A stretch of 64,000 nt of DNA from Fructobacillus parabroussonetiae (GCF_018437265.1 NZ_JAAMFL010000005.1:1-64000); one strand, 5' to 3'; numbered from the stretch's first letter, positions 50,994 through 60,679 are shown. Notes: a model not told the origin generated them from the sequence alone. A program made the numbers and translations.

Positions 50994-51028
50994 AAAAAAG
51001 TCGCTAGCTTTTGCTAGCGACTTTTTTT
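50994..51028 (+). terminator. Terminator after glyS
   Basis: AAAGTCGCTAGC and GCTAGCGACTTT close around a short loop, followed by T. Confidence 0.93.
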
Positions 51029-51095
51029 GTGTTCCGTTATGATGAAAGCGTAAATGAGCGAGTTATCTAATTGTTACACTCATTAAACTGGGCAA

Positions 51096-51219
51096 TAAAA
51101 AATAACTATCTCCGCTTTGAGTGCCTGAGATAGTTATTAACACCAACTATTAAAGGTGCATCACCACTTTGTGGGTCTGCTAGAGGGGATGTGGTGCCCG
51201 CCGCATCCCTTTTCTTTGT
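51096..51219 (-). ncRNA. Candidate orphan structured RNA (~124 nt) with own promoter and terminator
   Basis: A minus-strand promoter (TTGCAA, 17 bp, TATACT) ends at 51226 and predicts a start near 51219. The transcript would contain GGGATG/CATCCC, a competing CACCAC/GTGGTG pairing and a GGTG-ATG-CACC hairpin. It ends in a strong terminator, AATAACTATCTC pairing with GAGATAGTTATT, then T. TAGTT just before the terminator can also pair with AACTA of the terminator arm. No open frame is present, and no minus-strand gene lies downstream before the convergent glyS. I cannot match it to SRP RNA, 6S RNA, tmRNA or a known riboswitch. Confidence 0.55.
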
Positions 51220-51225
51220 GACTTT

Positions 51226-51254
51226 AGTATATTCTGAGGCGTTTTTTCTTGCAA
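51226..51254 (-). promoter_or_regulatory. Promoter of the orphan RNA
   Basis: On the minus strand, TTGCAA, a 17-bp spacer and TATACT. Confidence 0.75.
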
Positions 51255-51288
51255 GCAATCCGTGTATTTATGACAAATAAGCATAAAT

Positions 51289-51319
51289 AAAAGCCCTATC
51301 TTTTATGATAGGGCTTTTG
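51289..51319 (-). terminator. Terminator of the S9 peptidase gene
   Basis: AAAAGCCCTATC pairs with GATAGGGCTTTT, with a T-rich tail on the minus strand. Confidence 0.9.
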
Positions 51320-51325
51320 ACTTTA

Positions 51326-53284
51326 TCAATATCGCTTGAACCAGTTGACGATGTCTTCTATGCGTCGGACACGCAGGGATGGTTTGCCATTACGGGAGAG
51401 ACCGTGGAAGGACTGTGGGTAGCGGATATAGTCACAGTCGGTTCCGGTGCGCTTAACGGCGGTGAAGAGGGCTTCACTTTGGCTGACAGGGCAGCGGCGG
51501 TCCTCTTCACCGTGTTGGATGCGAACTGGTGTATTGATTCGGTCGGCGTAGGCGATCGGCGACTTTTCCCAGTAGAGCTTGAAAGCTTTGTCTTTGTAAA
51601 GGTCAGCACCTAATTCGTGAGAGGTGAACGACACCCCAATGTCGGAGTTGTGGTAGAGGTTGAACCAATCGATGGCCGGGCGTTGAACAATGGCGGCCTG
51701 GAAGCGGTTAGTGTGGCCGATGATCCAAGTGGCGAGGAAACCACCGTATGAGCCACCTGCAACAAAGACTTTATCCGAATCGATGCCTTGGAAGTGGCTA
51801 AGGGCATAGTCCAGACCAGCCATCACATCGGCATAGTCGTTTTCCCCGTAGTGACCAAGCACGTCTTTGGCAAAGTCCTCCCCGTAAGACGTTGAACCAC
51901 GCGGATTAACGTAGAGGACGTGGAAGCCTTCACTAGCCAATGCCTGGTACTCTTGGAAGAAGCTGTTGGCAAAGGCGGCATGAGGCCCCCCGTGGATGTA
52001 AAGAATGATTGGCGCTTTGTCAGCTTCGGTCTGTGCCTTGGTGAACCAGCCCTGAATCTCGGTTTTGCCATCCGTTGTGGGATAGTAGAAGGATTCGGTC
52101 GAGGCGTAGTCATGGCTCTCTTCGTATTGGGCGTTTGGGTTGTACAGGACTTGCTCGTCGCCCGTTTCAAGATTGAGTTCGTGCAACTCTGCTGCCTTTT
52201 CAGCCGTGGAGTGAACGAAGATAACCGTTTTTTCATTCTTCATGGCAAAGTCGATAATATTGCGGGCCGCTTCGTGGACCTTTTTTGTCGTCTGGGTCTT
52301 GGCATCGTAAAGATAGAACTGGCTGTTTCCCTTATGAATAGCCGTGTAGATGTAAGTGTTCTTATTGATCCAATAGCCTGAAACGTGGGCGGGTTGCTGG
52401 GTCCAGTCTTCGGCGATCGAATTCCCATAACCAATGTTGATTTGATCATCTTGGACGGGCTTGCTGAGTTCCTTGCTGGCAAAGTCGTAGCGATAGACTT
52501 GGTTAATGGTTGCCGAATAGGCGTGATAGTCAGAACCGATAAGGACCATCTGTTGACCATCCGGTGAGAAGCTGGCATCAGTGAAAATACCTTCGGGAAT
52601 GGAGACTGTGATATAAGATGTTTCCTCTGATTTTGTATCGTAAATGAAGACTGCCTGGGTATCGTCGAATTGTTCGGTCCAATCGGGATGGGCAGGGGCC
52701 AGGTAGGCGAATGACGTATTGTCGCTTGCGACGTCTTGCAAATGAAAATCGTGGTTGAAACTCTTTAGGATTTCCTGCTTGCCCGTCTGGATGTCATAGC
52801 TTGCTAGTTCGTAGACATTTTCAGTCGGCAGCCAGCCGATACCGTCTGCTTTGTTTTGCACCTGAGTCAGGTGACGAGGGGTGAGTGCTTCATCAGCGGC
52901 CTCTTCTGGGGATGGACTTTGGCAGACTTTGAAAAAGAGGGTTGTTTGGTCTGGGCTAAAGTGCATCTCGTCAACAGAACCGTTCCCTGAAGTGAGGGCC
53001 TGAGCGGAACCGCCATCGACTGGCATGGCCATTAACTGGTAGTGCCCCTTTTCGTCTTTGTGCCGGTAGTAAAGGGTGTTGCCAGCAACGATTGGCTGGA
53101 CGTTCATTCCGCCATTGGTGTAGGGACGGGCTGTGCCGTCTGCCTTAATGGCAACGATGTCGGCTTGATAGTCGTTTTTGCCTTCGTCCATTCGGTTTTC
53201 GACGACAAAGGTGCGGCCCATTGTGGCAAAGGGCTGACTCAAGCTTTTTAGTTGGTAAAGATCCTTTATTTGAATTCCTGGCAT
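51326..53284 (-). CDS. S9 family (prolyl oligopeptidase-like) serine peptidase
   Basis: This is a 652-residue cytoplasmic peptidase. Residues about 1-390 form a beta-propeller with TolB/WD-like repeats (for example DGTARPYTNGGMNVQPIVAG and ASFSPDGQQMVLIGS). Residues about 400-652 are an alpha/beta-hydrolase with the nucleophile Ser in VAGGSYGGFLATW, an Asp in IQHGEEDRRCPVSQ and the His in SFHGLSRNG. It resembles acylaminoacyl-peptidases and dipeptidyl peptidase family members; the exact substrate is open. AAGGAGG precedes ATG 53284. Confidence 0.93.
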   Translation of the reverse strand: MPGIQIKDLYQLKSLSQPFATMGRTFVVENRMDEGKNDYQADIVAIKADGTARPYTNGGMNVQPIVAGNTLYYRHKDEKGHYQLMAMPVDGGSAQALTSGNGSVDEMHFSPDQTTLFFKVCQSPSPEEAADEALTPRHLTQVQNKADGIGWLPTENVYELASYDIQTGKQEILKSFNHDFHLQDVASDNTSFAYLAPAHPDWTEQFDDTQAVFIYDTKSEETSYITVSIPEGIFTDASFSPDGQQMVLIGSDYHAYSATINQVYRYDFASKELSKPVQDDQINIGYGNSIAEDWTQQPAHVSGYWINKNTYIYTAIHKGNSQFYLYDAKTQTTKKVHEAARNIIDFAMKNEKTVIFVHSTAEKAAELHELNLETGDEQVLYNPNAQYEESHDYASTESFYYPTTDGKTEIQGWFTKAQTEADKAPIILYIHGGPHAAFANSFFQEYQALASEGFHVLYVNPRGSTSYGEDFAKDVLGHYGENDYADVMAGLDYALSHFQGIDSDKVFVAGGSYGGFLATWIIGHTNRFQAAIVQRPAIDWFNLYHNSDIGVSFTSHELGADLYKDKAFKLYWEKSPIAYADRINTPVRIQHGEEDRRCPVSQSEALFTAVKRTGTDCDYIRYPQSFHGLSRNGKPSLRVRRIEDIVNWFKRY

Positions 53285-53320
53285 TTGACGGCGGCCTCCT
53301 TCTCTTGTCTTCTTTTGCTA

Positions 53321-53350
53321 AGTATAACAAAGAAAGGGCTTTTATGTGAA
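53321..53350 (-). promoter_or_regulatory. Promoter of the S9 peptidase gene
   Basis: On the minus strand, TTCACA, an 18-bp spacer and TATACT. Confidence 0.65.
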
Positions 53351-53525
53351 AATGATGAGAAAAAGAAGGAGGCGCTCTTTTCTATGAAAGGCGACTGGCT
53401 TTTTCTTTAATAAACGACCATTAAAGCGGGTGAATTGCGGGAGTGAGCGAAATCGCTGGCTTTCTTTCACTGCCTTTTTCGTGTAAAATAGAGGGGACTA
53501 AATAACGATAAAAAAGCAGGTAAAG

Positions 53526-55379
53526 ATGGCTGATTTTACAATTGACCAATTAAAAGAACGACAAAAGCGGATTCGCAATTTTTCCATTGTGGCTCATATT
53601 GATCACGGGAAATCGACGATTGCTGACCGCATCTTGGAGCAAACCAAAACCGTTGCCGAACGAGACATGCAGAGCCAACTGCTCGATACCATGGACTTGG
53701 AACGGGAACGTGGCATCACGATTAAGCTGAACGCCGTTGAAGTGAACTATCAGGCAAATGACGGGGAAGAGTATATCTTCCATCTGATTGATACGCCGGG
53801 ACACGTTGACTTTTCCTATGAAGTGTCACGGTCCTTGGCTGCTGCGGAAGGAGCGATTCTGGTTGTTGATGCTGCGCAGGGTGTTGAAGCGCAGACTTTG
53901 GCCAACGTCTATTTGGCCATTGATAACGATTTGGAAATTCTGCCAGTCTTGAACAAGATTGATTTGCCTTCGGCGGATGTGCCCAAGGTAAAAAAGGAAA
54001 TCGAGGATATGATTGGCTTAGATGCCGAAGACGCCGTGCTCGTTTCTGCAAAAAAGGGAATTGGTATTCCAGAATTGCTCGAGCGGATCGTGTCCGACTT
54101 TCCAGCGCCGGATGGTGATTTGGAAGCGCCATTGCGTGCTTTGATCTTTGATTCCCAATACGACCCCTATCGTGGGGTTGTGGTGAACATCCGTGTTCGT
54201 GAAGGTTTCGTTAAGCCCGGTGATAAAGTTCGTATGATGAACACGGGCGCCGAATACGAAGTGACCGAGGTCGGTGTGATGTCACCGGATGCTCAGAAAC
54301 GTGATTATCTGATGGCGGGGGATGTTGGTTACCTGACTGCTGCCATTAAGGATATTTCGACCACTCATTCTGGTGATACAGTGACTTTGGTGAACAATCC
54401 CGCCGACGAACCATTGCCAGGGTATAAGCCCATGACGCCAATGGTTTATTCCGGTTTGTACCCGGCTGATAACGCCAAGTACGGTGATTTGCGTGAGGCG
54501 TTAGAAAAGCTGCAACTCAACGATGCTGCTCTGACTTTTGAACCGGAAACTTCGCAGGCCTTGGGCTTTGGTTTCCGTGTTGGGTTCTTGGGTCTTTTGC
54601 ACATGGATGTGATTCAGGAACGGTTGGAGCGCGAATTTGACCTTGACCTTGTGACAACGGCACCGTCCGTTACCTACGAGGTGGAGACGGTTGATGGCGA
54701 AACGCTGATGATTGAAAACCCATCGGAATTGCCGGAGCCACAAAACATTAAGCAAATTCAAGAACCATACGTGCATGCCCAGTTGATGGTGCCTGAAGAA
54801 TACGTTGGGGCGGTCATGGAACTGGCGCAGCGGAAGCGTGGCGAATTCGACACGATGGAGTATCTGGATGATAACCGAGTCAATGTGAAGTATTACTTAC
54901 CATTGTCTGAAATTATTTTTAATTTCTTCGATCGTCTCAAGTCGTCAACGCGTGGCTTCGCCTCCCTGGATTACGAGCTGTCTGGCTATCGCTCAGAAGA
55001 TTTGGTCAAGATTGATATTCTTTTAAATGGCGAACGAGTGGATGCCTTGTCCTTCATCGTTCACAAGGACTTTGCCGCAGAACGTGGTCGAATTATTACA
55101 GCAAAGCTGAAAGAAATCATTCCACGACAAAACTTCGAGATTCCGGTTCAAGCTGCCATTGGTAACAAGATTCTAGCCCGAACGAACATTAAGGCCTACC
55201 GAAAGGACGTGACCTCAAAGATTCATACGGGTGATCCGGATCGTCGTGCCAAGCTTTTGGATAAGCAAAAGCGTGGAAAGGCTCGAATGAAAGCGGTTGG
55301 AACGGTGACCGTGCCACAAGAAGCCTTCATGGCCGTCTTGCGGACAGAAGATGATGAAAAGTACGCTCGTGGTAATTAA
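53526..55379 (+). CDS. lepA: Elongation factor 4 (LepA)
   Basis: This is a 617-residue translational GTPase that acts on stalled ribosomes. The G domain has [33 protein letters not shown] and LNKIDLPSA. Beta-barrel and EF-G-like domains follow, with the LepA-specific C-terminal basic domain ([20 protein letters not shown]). A TAAAAT at 53484-53489 is the likely -10 box. The ribosome binding site is weak (GCAGGTAAAG). Confidence 0.98.
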   Translation: MADFTIDQLKERQKRIRNFSIVAHIDHGKSTIADRILEQTKTVAERDMQSQLLDTMDLERERGITIKLNAVEVNYQANDGEEYIFHLIDTPGHVDFSYEVSRSLAAAEGAILVVDAAQGVEAQTLANVYLAIDNDLEILPVLNKIDLPSADVPKVKKEIEDMIGLDAEDAVLVSAKKGIGIPELLERIVSDFPAPDGDLEAPLRALIFDSQYDPYRGVVVNIRVREGFVKPGDKVRMMNTGAEYEVTEVGVMSPDAQKRDYLMAGDVGYLTAAIKDISTTHSGDTVTLVNNPADEPLPGYKPMTPMVYSGLYPADNAKYGDLREALEKLQLNDAALTFEPETSQALGFGFRVGFLGLLHMDVIQERLEREFDLDLVTTAPSVTYEVETVDGETLMIENPSELPEPQNIKQIQEPYVHAQLMVPEEYVGAVMELAQRKRGEFDTMEYLDDNRVNVKYYLPLSEIIFNFFDRLKSSTRGFASLDYELSGYRSEDLVKIDILLNGERVDALSFIVHKDFAAERGRIITAKLKEIIPRQNFEIPVQAAIGNKILARTNIKAYRKDVTSKIHTGDPDRRAKLLDKQKRGKARMKAVGTVTVPQEAFMAVLRTEDDEKYARGN

Positions 55380-55495
55380 GAATCTCTTTTTTCTCGATTT
55401 GCTCAACTGAGCGGAATTGACGGGGAATCATTGAAAAAGCATGGTCACTGGGTTAGAATGAAGCTAATCAATGACAACCCTCAAAAGGAGGAGAT

Positions 55496-56719
55496 ATGGC
55501 TTTTAAATCAGTGATGGAATCAATTTCAGACCACTTTCGTCCAAAGATGGATGCGGTCGGTGTGACACACAATGGACCATTAACGGCAGACGATGCCTTT
55601 ATCGAACGGTCGGTCAATCAGCCACAACCAAAACCGGATGAACTATTGGTTCAGGTTTTGGCCTCCTCGGTTAACCCGGTCGACGTAAAAATGCGTTCGG
55701 GCTACCAGGATAAGGGTGTTTTTCGGATCTTTGGCTTGGATGTCGTTGGGCGCGTGTATGCGGTCGGTGCTGCTGTCAAGGACTTTGCCGTGGGCGACCG
55801 CGTCTATTATGTTGGCAAACAGCACCATCCAGGTGCTGATGCTGCCTATCAGGTGATCAATGCCAAGATGGTAGCCAAGGCTCCTGAAAAGTTAGATGAT
55901 GTATCGGTTGCGGCCATGCCACTGACTTCGGTAACGGCTTATGACATTTTGCACCACGGCTTGCATTTGCCGGTTGAAAAGGACGCGGCTAAGGGTCAGA
56001 ACCTTCTGGTCATTAATGGTGCTGGCGGTGTCGGCTCTGTCTTAATTCAGTTGGCCAAGTACATGGGGATGACCGTGATTGCCACGGCTGGAACGACGGA
56101 CTCGAAGGAATGGGTTCGCCAGCTTGGCGCTGACTTGGTGTTGGACTATCATCAGAACCTGGATCGCCAATTAAACGATTCGGGCTATGAAACCGTCGAT
56201 GCCATCGCTAACTTGCAAGACACAACGGATTATTGGGACTTTATGGTTCGGGTAATTCGACCTTATGGGGAAATTGCGGCCATTGTTGATACAACGCTAC
56301 CGGTTGATTTAGGAGCGTTGAAGAGTAAGTCCGCTTCCTTCTCATGGATTTTCATGCTTGCCCGTGGTAATTACAATGTGGACTTGGAAGAACAAGGGCA
56401 AATCTTGAAAAAGATGGCTGAGCTCTTGGATAAGGGTATTGTTCGTTCCACGGTTACCAAGGTCTACCACGGCTTGTCCGCCTATAGTATTCGCTCGGCT
56501 TTTCAGGATGTGGCTGGGCACCATGCCATTGGCAAAGTCGTCGTGGACTTTGCCCCAAACATCAAAGCGGCCAATGAAATTGGTCGTGGCCTCAGTGAAA
56601 GTGCTGACCAGCAGTCGAATTTCTCTGATGGGCCAGACAACGTTCAGGAAAAGGACGGTCAGGCTGAAAAGACTGGTAAGTCCAAGTTGAATGATGAAAA
56701 CGCAACGACTCGTTATTAA
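55496..56719 (+). CDS. Zinc-type alcohol dehydrogenase-like / quinone oxidoreductase (MDR superfamily)
   Basis: This is a 407-residue oxidoreductase. The N-terminal GroES-like domain has LLVQVLASSVNPVDVKMRSG and GLDVVGRVYAVGAAVKDFAVGDRVYY. The Rossmann domain has VINGAGGVGSVLIQLAKYMGMTVIATA, with DYHQ typical of the YogA/AdhP-like group using NADPH. No structural-zinc Cys cluster is seen, so it is probably zinc-free. The last 50 or so residues (from about NIKAANEIG) are a polar, low-complexity extension not usual in the family. AAAGGAGGAG precedes ATG 55496. A terminator follows. Confidence 0.88.
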   Translation: MAFKSVMESISDHFRPKMDAVGVTHNGPLTADDAFIERSVNQPQPKPDELLVQVLASSVNPVDVKMRSGYQDKGVFRIFGLDVVGRVYAVGAAVKDFAVGDRVYYVGKQHHPGADAAYQVINAKMVAKAPEKLDDVSVAAMPLTSVTAYDILHHGLHLPVEKDAAKGQNLLVINGAGGVGSVLIQLAKYMGMTVIATAGTTDSKEWVRQLGADLVLDYHQNLDRQLNDSGYETVDAIANLQDTTDYWDFMVRVIRPYGEIAAIVDTTLPVDLGALKSKSASFSWIFMLARGNYNVDLEEQGQILKKMAELLDKGIVRSTVTKVYHGLSAYSIRSAFQDVAGHHAIGKVVVDFAPNIKAANEIGRGLSESADQQSNFSDGPDNVQEKDGQAEKTGKSKLNDENATTRY

Positions 56720-56728
56720 ATTGAAAAC

Positions 56729-56759
56729 GAAGCCGGGGGCCGGTTGGTTCCCGGCTTTT
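56729..56759 (+). terminator. Terminator after the MDR dehydrogenase gene
   Basis: AAGCCGGG and CCCGGCTT form the stem, followed by TT and A/T-rich sequence. The T tail is short. Confidence 0.7.
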
Positions 56760-56779
56760 AATTAAAAAGGATTTTTCTG

Positions 56780-57670
56780 ATGACAAAGTATCAACAAATC
56801 AGCTGGCAGGTACCGGCTGAATTACAGGACCTGGTGGTATCGGTTTTGATTGACCTTGGCGCCGATGGCGTGCAGCAGGGTGATGACCAGCTGACCATTT
56901 ATGAAGATCAAGGAAAAGACGGCTGGCAAGAACGAATCCAAAGTTACCAGGTTGGTCTACAACTATTAGCTGATCAGGGCCTAGCGCTTTCTGCTGAGCC
57001 TGTTGATAATCGTGATTTAGCTTCGGATCAATTTGAAAACGAATGGAAAAATTACTACCATGCTAGCCGCGTGACCAATCGCTTTACCGTTGTTCCGGCC
57101 TGGGAGGATTATCAGAAGCAACAAGACGGTGAACAACTCATCGTCATGGACCCTGATCAGGCTTTTGGAACGGGTACCCATCCGACAACGTCATTGATGC
57201 TTCAAGCACTTGAAATCGTCGTTCGAGGTGGCGAGAAGACGATTGATGTCGGAACCGGTTCGGGCGTTTTGGCCGTGGCGGCCAAACACCTTGGCGTTGG
57301 CGAATTACTGGCGACAGACATTGATGATGCGGCTGTGAAGACGGCAGAAGAAAACCTCGCCTTGAATCCGGTGGCAAAGGACGTGACCGTTTTAGCTTCT
57401 GATTTAATGCAGGACGTTCCAAGCGATTTTGTTCATTCTGGTGTGGATTTGGTTTTAGCCAATATCTTAGCGGACGTGATTGAGTCCTTGATTCCACAAG
57501 TTCGTCAAGTATTAAAGGCAGGCGGCCACTTCTTGGTGTCTGGTATTTATGATGATGTGGCAGCGACAATCGAACAAGCCTTGCTCGCCCATGACTTTGT
57601 CATTGAACAGAAGATGCAGTCGGGGACCTGGCACGCTTATTGCTGCCGCTTGATTGATGAAAAGGATTAG
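56780..57670 (+). CDS. prmA: Ribosomal protein L11 methyltransferase
   Basis: This is a 296-residue SAM-dependent enzyme that methylates ribosomal protein L11. The N-terminal recognition domain (1-95) ends with ENEWKNYYHASRVTNRFTVVPAW. The catalytic domain has MDPDQAFGTGTHPTTSLML, IDVGTGSGVLAVAAKHLG, TDIDDAAVKTAEEN and the NILADVIESLIP motif with the substrate-binding Asn. rsmE follows at once, the usual pair. Confidence 0.96.
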   Translation: MTKYQQISWQVPAELQDLVVSVLIDLGADGVQQGDDQLTIYEDQGKDGWQERIQSYQVGLQLLADQGLALSAEPVDNRDLASDQFENEWKNYYHASRVTNRFTVVPAWEDYQKQQDGEQLIVMDPDQAFGTGTHPTTSLMLQALEIVVRGGEKTIDVGTGSGVLAVAAKHLGVGELLATDIDDAAVKTAEENLALNPVAKDVTVLASDLMQDVPSDFVHSGVDLVLANILADVIESLIPQVRQVLKAGGHFLVSGIYDDVAATIEQALLAHDFVIEQKMQSGTWHAYCCRLIDEKD

Positions 57671-57679
57671 GAGGCTTTC

Positions 57680-58426
57680 ATGCATCGTTATTTTTTAGAT
57701 AAAGCAATTGAAGGCCGTCTGGTTCTAACGTCTGAGCAACCGGTTTACCATCATTTGGTGCGCGTTCGCCGTGCCAAAGTCGGCAGTCAAGCCGAATTTG
57801 TCGATCCCAGTCAGCGTTTGGTTGTCGGCAAGCTGCTGGACCTGAATGCTGATCAAGCGGTGATTGAAGTCCAAGAGGAGCTCGAACAAAAAGTCGAGCT
57901 CCCCGTACAAGTGACGGTGATTGTGTCACCGGTTAAAAACGACCGAACGGATTGGTTCATTCAAAAAGCAACGGAGTTAGGGGTTGACCGGATTGTGCTA
58001 ACAAAGATGGCGCGAACCGTTGTTGACTGGGGCAAGCAAGAAGCAAAGAAGATTGCCCGCTTTGAAAAAATCGCCCTCAATGCTGCCGAGCAGTCCCACC
58101 GTTTAAAAGTCCCAGAAATTATCATGGAAGACTATGCAACCGCTCTAACGGAAGAAAAGGATCAGGGATTGGTCGCCTGGGAAGAATCGGCGAAAGAAGG
58201 GGAACAGGCACAATTGTTGAAAACGGCTAAGCGTCTGGCTGATGGGCAACGGTTGGCCATCCTCTTTGGCCCCGAAGGGGGCTTGTCGGCAACGGAAATT
58301 AAGCAATTAGAAGAACACGGCTTTCGACCAGCCGGCCTGGGCCCACGCATTCTCCGAGCCGAAACGGCGCCCCTATATGCTTTGGCTGCCCTATCGACTG
58401 TTTGGGACTTGGAAGAAGGGCGCTGA
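57680..58426 (+). CDS. rsmE: 16S rRNA (uracil(1498)-N3)-methyltransferase
   Basis: This is a 248-residue SPOUT-fold enzyme methylating U1498 of 16S rRNA. The N-terminal PUA-like domain (1-70) contains YHHLVRVRRAKVG. The knotted SAM-binding part has LFGPEGGLSATEIKQLEEHGFRPAGLGPRILRAETAPLYALAAL. AGGAGG precedes the ATG, 9 bp after prmA. Confidence 0.96.
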   Translation: MHRYFLDKAIEGRLVLTSEQPVYHHLVRVRRAKVGSQAEFVDPSQRLVVGKLLDLNADQAVIEVQEELEQKVELPVQVTVIVSPVKNDRTDWFIQKATELGVDRIVLTKMARTVVDWGKQEAKKIARFEKIALNAAEQSHRLKVPEIIMEDYATALTEEKDQGLVAWEESAKEGEQAQLLKTAKRLADGQRLAILFGPEGGLSATEIKQLEEHGFRPAGLGPRILRAETAPLYALAALSTVWDLEEGR

Positions 58427-58442
58427 TTCGCCTCTAATGTGC

Positions 58443-58471
58443 TTGCCGACTTTGTCAAAAGAAACTATAAT
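58443..58471 (+). promoter_or_regulatory. Promoter of the 131-aa membrane protein gene
   Basis: TTGCCG, a 17-bp spacer and TATAAT. Confidence 0.75.
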
Positions 58472-58506
58472 AGTAAGATAATAAAACGAAAAAACGGGGA
58501 AGACCG

Positions 58507-58902
58507 ATGTTGCAAGCAGTAATGAACGGATTGAAGAAAAGCCTGACGAAGTGGCTATTAACGATGGCAATCGTCACTTTGTTGTTGCCTTACTTGGCAT
58601 CGGTCTATAACTTGTCAACCTTGAGTAAGGTGCTTGTGTTGTACTTTTTCTTGAATGGTGGGTTTGCCTTAGCCTTCGGCTACGCCATTCGTAAAAAGGG
58701 CTTTCACTTCTATTACGTTTTCTTGCAACCTTTAGTCTTTGCTCTTCTATCCAACTGGTTCTTTAGCCTGGTGAACGAGACCTATGGTTATTACCTTGCC
58801 TTTTTGTACCTCGTTTTGACCTTCTTTACTTATCTGGCCAATACAACAAACGATCCTGACGAAAACGAACTACCCGTTGATGGTGGTTACCAGGATGTCT
58901 AA
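58507..58902 (+). CDS. Hypothetical membrane protein (131 aa)
   Basis: This is a small integral membrane protein with four predicted helices: WLLTMAIVTLLLPYLASVY, VLVLYFFLNGGFALAFGY, YVFLQPLVFALLSNWFF and YLAFLYLVLTFFTYLA. It has a basic N-terminus (GLKKSLTKW) and an acidic C-terminal tail (NDPDENELPVDGG). I do not recognise the family. It has its own promoter and terminator, so it is a single-gene transcript. Confidence 0.75.
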   Translation: MLQAVMNGLKKSLTKWLLTMAIVTLLLPYLASVYNLSTLSKVLVLYFFLNGGFALAFGYAIRKKGFHFYYVFLQPLVFALLSNWFFSLVNETYGYYLAFLYLVLTFFTYLANTTNDPDENELPVDGGYQDV

Positions 58903-58916
58903 GTGAATCGATCAAG

Positions 58917-58945
58917 AAAAAACGCCCAATTTTGGGCGTTTTTCT
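58917..58945 (+). terminator. Terminator after the 131-aa membrane protein gene
   Basis: AAAACGCCCA and TGGGCGTTTT form the stem, followed by T. Confidence 0.9.
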
Positions 58946-58999
58946 GTTAGACTGTTATAAGGTAAAACGCGTATTTTAATGAAAACGGAGGGAAACACC

Positions 59000-60625
59000 G
59001 TGATTACTGTTTCAGACATGACTTTTTCTTTTTCTGGTAAGAAACTCTACCAGGATGTGAACCTAAAATTGATTCCCGGTCACACATACGGGATTATCGG
59101 TGCAAACGGCGCTGGAAAATCGACGTTTTTGAAGTTGCTCCAAGGCGAATTAGAGCCAACAGAAGGGAGCATTAACATTTCGTCAGGTGCTCGAATGTCT
59201 TCCTTGCAACAGGACCACTTCGCCTTTGACGATTCCACTGTGATGGATACAGTGATTCAAGGTCACAAGCGCCTTTACGAAGTAAAGACGGAGATGGATG
59301 CCATCTATGCCAAGCCCGATTTCTCAGATGAGGATGGTGTGCGCGTTGGGGACCTTTCGGCCGAATTCGAAGAACTCGATGGCTGGAACGCTGAGGCGGA
59401 AGCGGCACAGTTGTTGACGAAGCTAGGCATTGACGAATCCATGCATTACACCATGATGGGGGAGTTGACGGAAAACGATAAGGTGAAGGTTCTATTGGCC
59501 CAAGCGCTCTTTGGTAATCCTGACATCTTGGTCTTGGATGAGCCAACGAACGGTTTGGATGTTCAAACGATTTCTTGGTTGGAAGACTTTTTGGCTGACT
59601 TTGAAAACCTCGTGATTGTTGTTTCCCACGATCGTCACTTCTTAAACGTTGTGTCGACGAACATCTTGGACGTGGACTACGGTAAGATTACGCCATTCGT
59701 TGGAAACTACGACTTTTGGCGCGAATCCGCTGAATTGGCGCAACGACTCGCTTCGCAACAAAACGCCAAGAAGGAAGAGCAGATTAAGCAGTTGCAAGAA
59801 TTCGTTGCTCGCTTCTCTGCCAACGCTTCGAAGTCCAAACAAGCAACGGCCCGTAAAAAGCAATTAGATAAGATCACACTTGATGATATCAAGCCTTCAT
59901 CACGTAAGTACCCTTATATTTCCTTCCCAATCAACCGTGAAATGGGGAACGACTTGGTCAAAGTCGAAGGCATTTCAAAGTCCATCGATGGCGAAAAAGT
60001 CCTGGATAACATTACCTTTACTGGTCGTCCTGGTGACAAGATTGCCATTCTTTCCCGTTCTGATTTGGCTACGACGACTTTGATGCAAATCTTAGCCGGT
60101 ACAATGGAGCCGGATGAAGGAAGCATTACCTGGGGTGTTACCACCTCACAGTCATACTTGGCAAAGAATTTGAACGACAACTTTGATGATCAAGAAATGG
60201 TCATCTTGGACTGGTTGCGTGACTTTGCAGAAGAAGAGCAAAAGGATAACACGTCCTTGCGTGGTATGCTTGGTCAGATGCTCTTTAAGGGTGACGACGC
60301 CTTGAAGCAAATTAAGGTGCTTTCCGGTGGTGAAAAGGTCCGAATCGTTTTGGCAAAGATGATGCTCTTAAAGGCCAATGTCTTGTTGCTGGATGATCCA
60401 ACCAACCACTTGGATTTGGAGTCCATTCAATCCCTCAACGAAGCCGTCACGGCCTTTAAGGGTTCTGTGATCATGACTTCGCACGATCACGAGTTCTTGG
60501 AAACGACGGCCAACCACATTGTTGAAGTGTCAAATAAGGGCGTTGTGGATCGTTTGGATACGACTTATGATGAATTCATTACGTCGGATGCCATTCAAGC
60601 AAAGGTCAAAGCATTGTATGATTAA
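59000..60625 (+). CDS. ABC-F family ATPase (YkpA/YbiT type)
   Basis: This is a 541-residue soluble protein with two ABC domains and no membrane part, of the group that acts on ribosomes. The first domain has Walker A GANGAGKST and Walker B VLVLDEPTNGLD with signature GELTENDKVKV. The second has the normal signature LSGGEKVRIVLAKM and LLLDDPTNHLD. Its Walker A is degenerate (SRSDLATTT), which is family-typical. The linker between (EEQIKQLQEFVARFSANASKSKQATARKKQLDKI) is the ABC-F hallmark. The GTG at 59000 is preferred to the ATG at 58979 because GGAGGG is placed correctly for it. Confidence 0.92.
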   Translation: MITVSDMTFSFSGKKLYQDVNLKLIPGHTYGIIGANGAGKSTFLKLLQGELEPTEGSINISSGARMSSLQQDHFAFDDSTVMDTVIQGHKRLYEVKTEMDAIYAKPDFSDEDGVRVGDLSAEFEELDGWNAEAEAAQLLTKLGIDESMHYTMMGELTENDKVKVLLAQALFGNPDILVLDEPTNGLDVQTISWLEDFLADFENLVIVVSHDRHFLNVVSTNILDVDYGKITPFVGNYDFWRESAELAQRLASQQNAKKEEQIKQLQEFVARFSANASKSKQATARKKQLDKITLDDIKPSSRKYPYISFPINREMGNDLVKVEGISKSIDGEKVLDNITFTGRPGDKIAILSRSDLATTTLMQILAGTMEPDEGSITWGVTTSQSYLAKNLNDNFDDQEMVILDWLRDFAEEEQKDNTSLRGMLGQMLFKGDDALKQIKVLSGGEKVRIVLAKMMLLKANVLLLDDPTNHLDLESIQSLNEAVTAFKGSVIMTSHDHEFLETTANHIVEVSNKGVVDRLDTTYDEFITSDAIQAKVKALYD

Positions 60626-60631
60626 GTAAGT

Positions 60632-60656
60632 TAAAAGCGCGTTGAGCGCTTTTTTA
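60632..60656 (+). terminator. Terminator after the ABC-F gene
   Basis: AAAAGCGC and GCGCTTTT form the stem, followed by T. Confidence 0.85.
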
Positions 60657-60679
60657 CATGGCAGGGTAAGGAGAGCAAA

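Noticed and set aside
53384-53410. Nine-codon frame (MKGDWLFL) behind a strong AAGGAGG, upstream of lepA
   Set aside because: The ribosome binding site is good, but there is no amino-acid-codon run, no attenuator hairpin with a T run, and no evidence that it is transcribed; too short to support.
60020-60090. Missing Walker A lysine in the second ABC domain of the ABC-F protein
   Set aside because: The YkpA/YbiT branch normally has this degenerate loop, so it is a family feature and not a defect.
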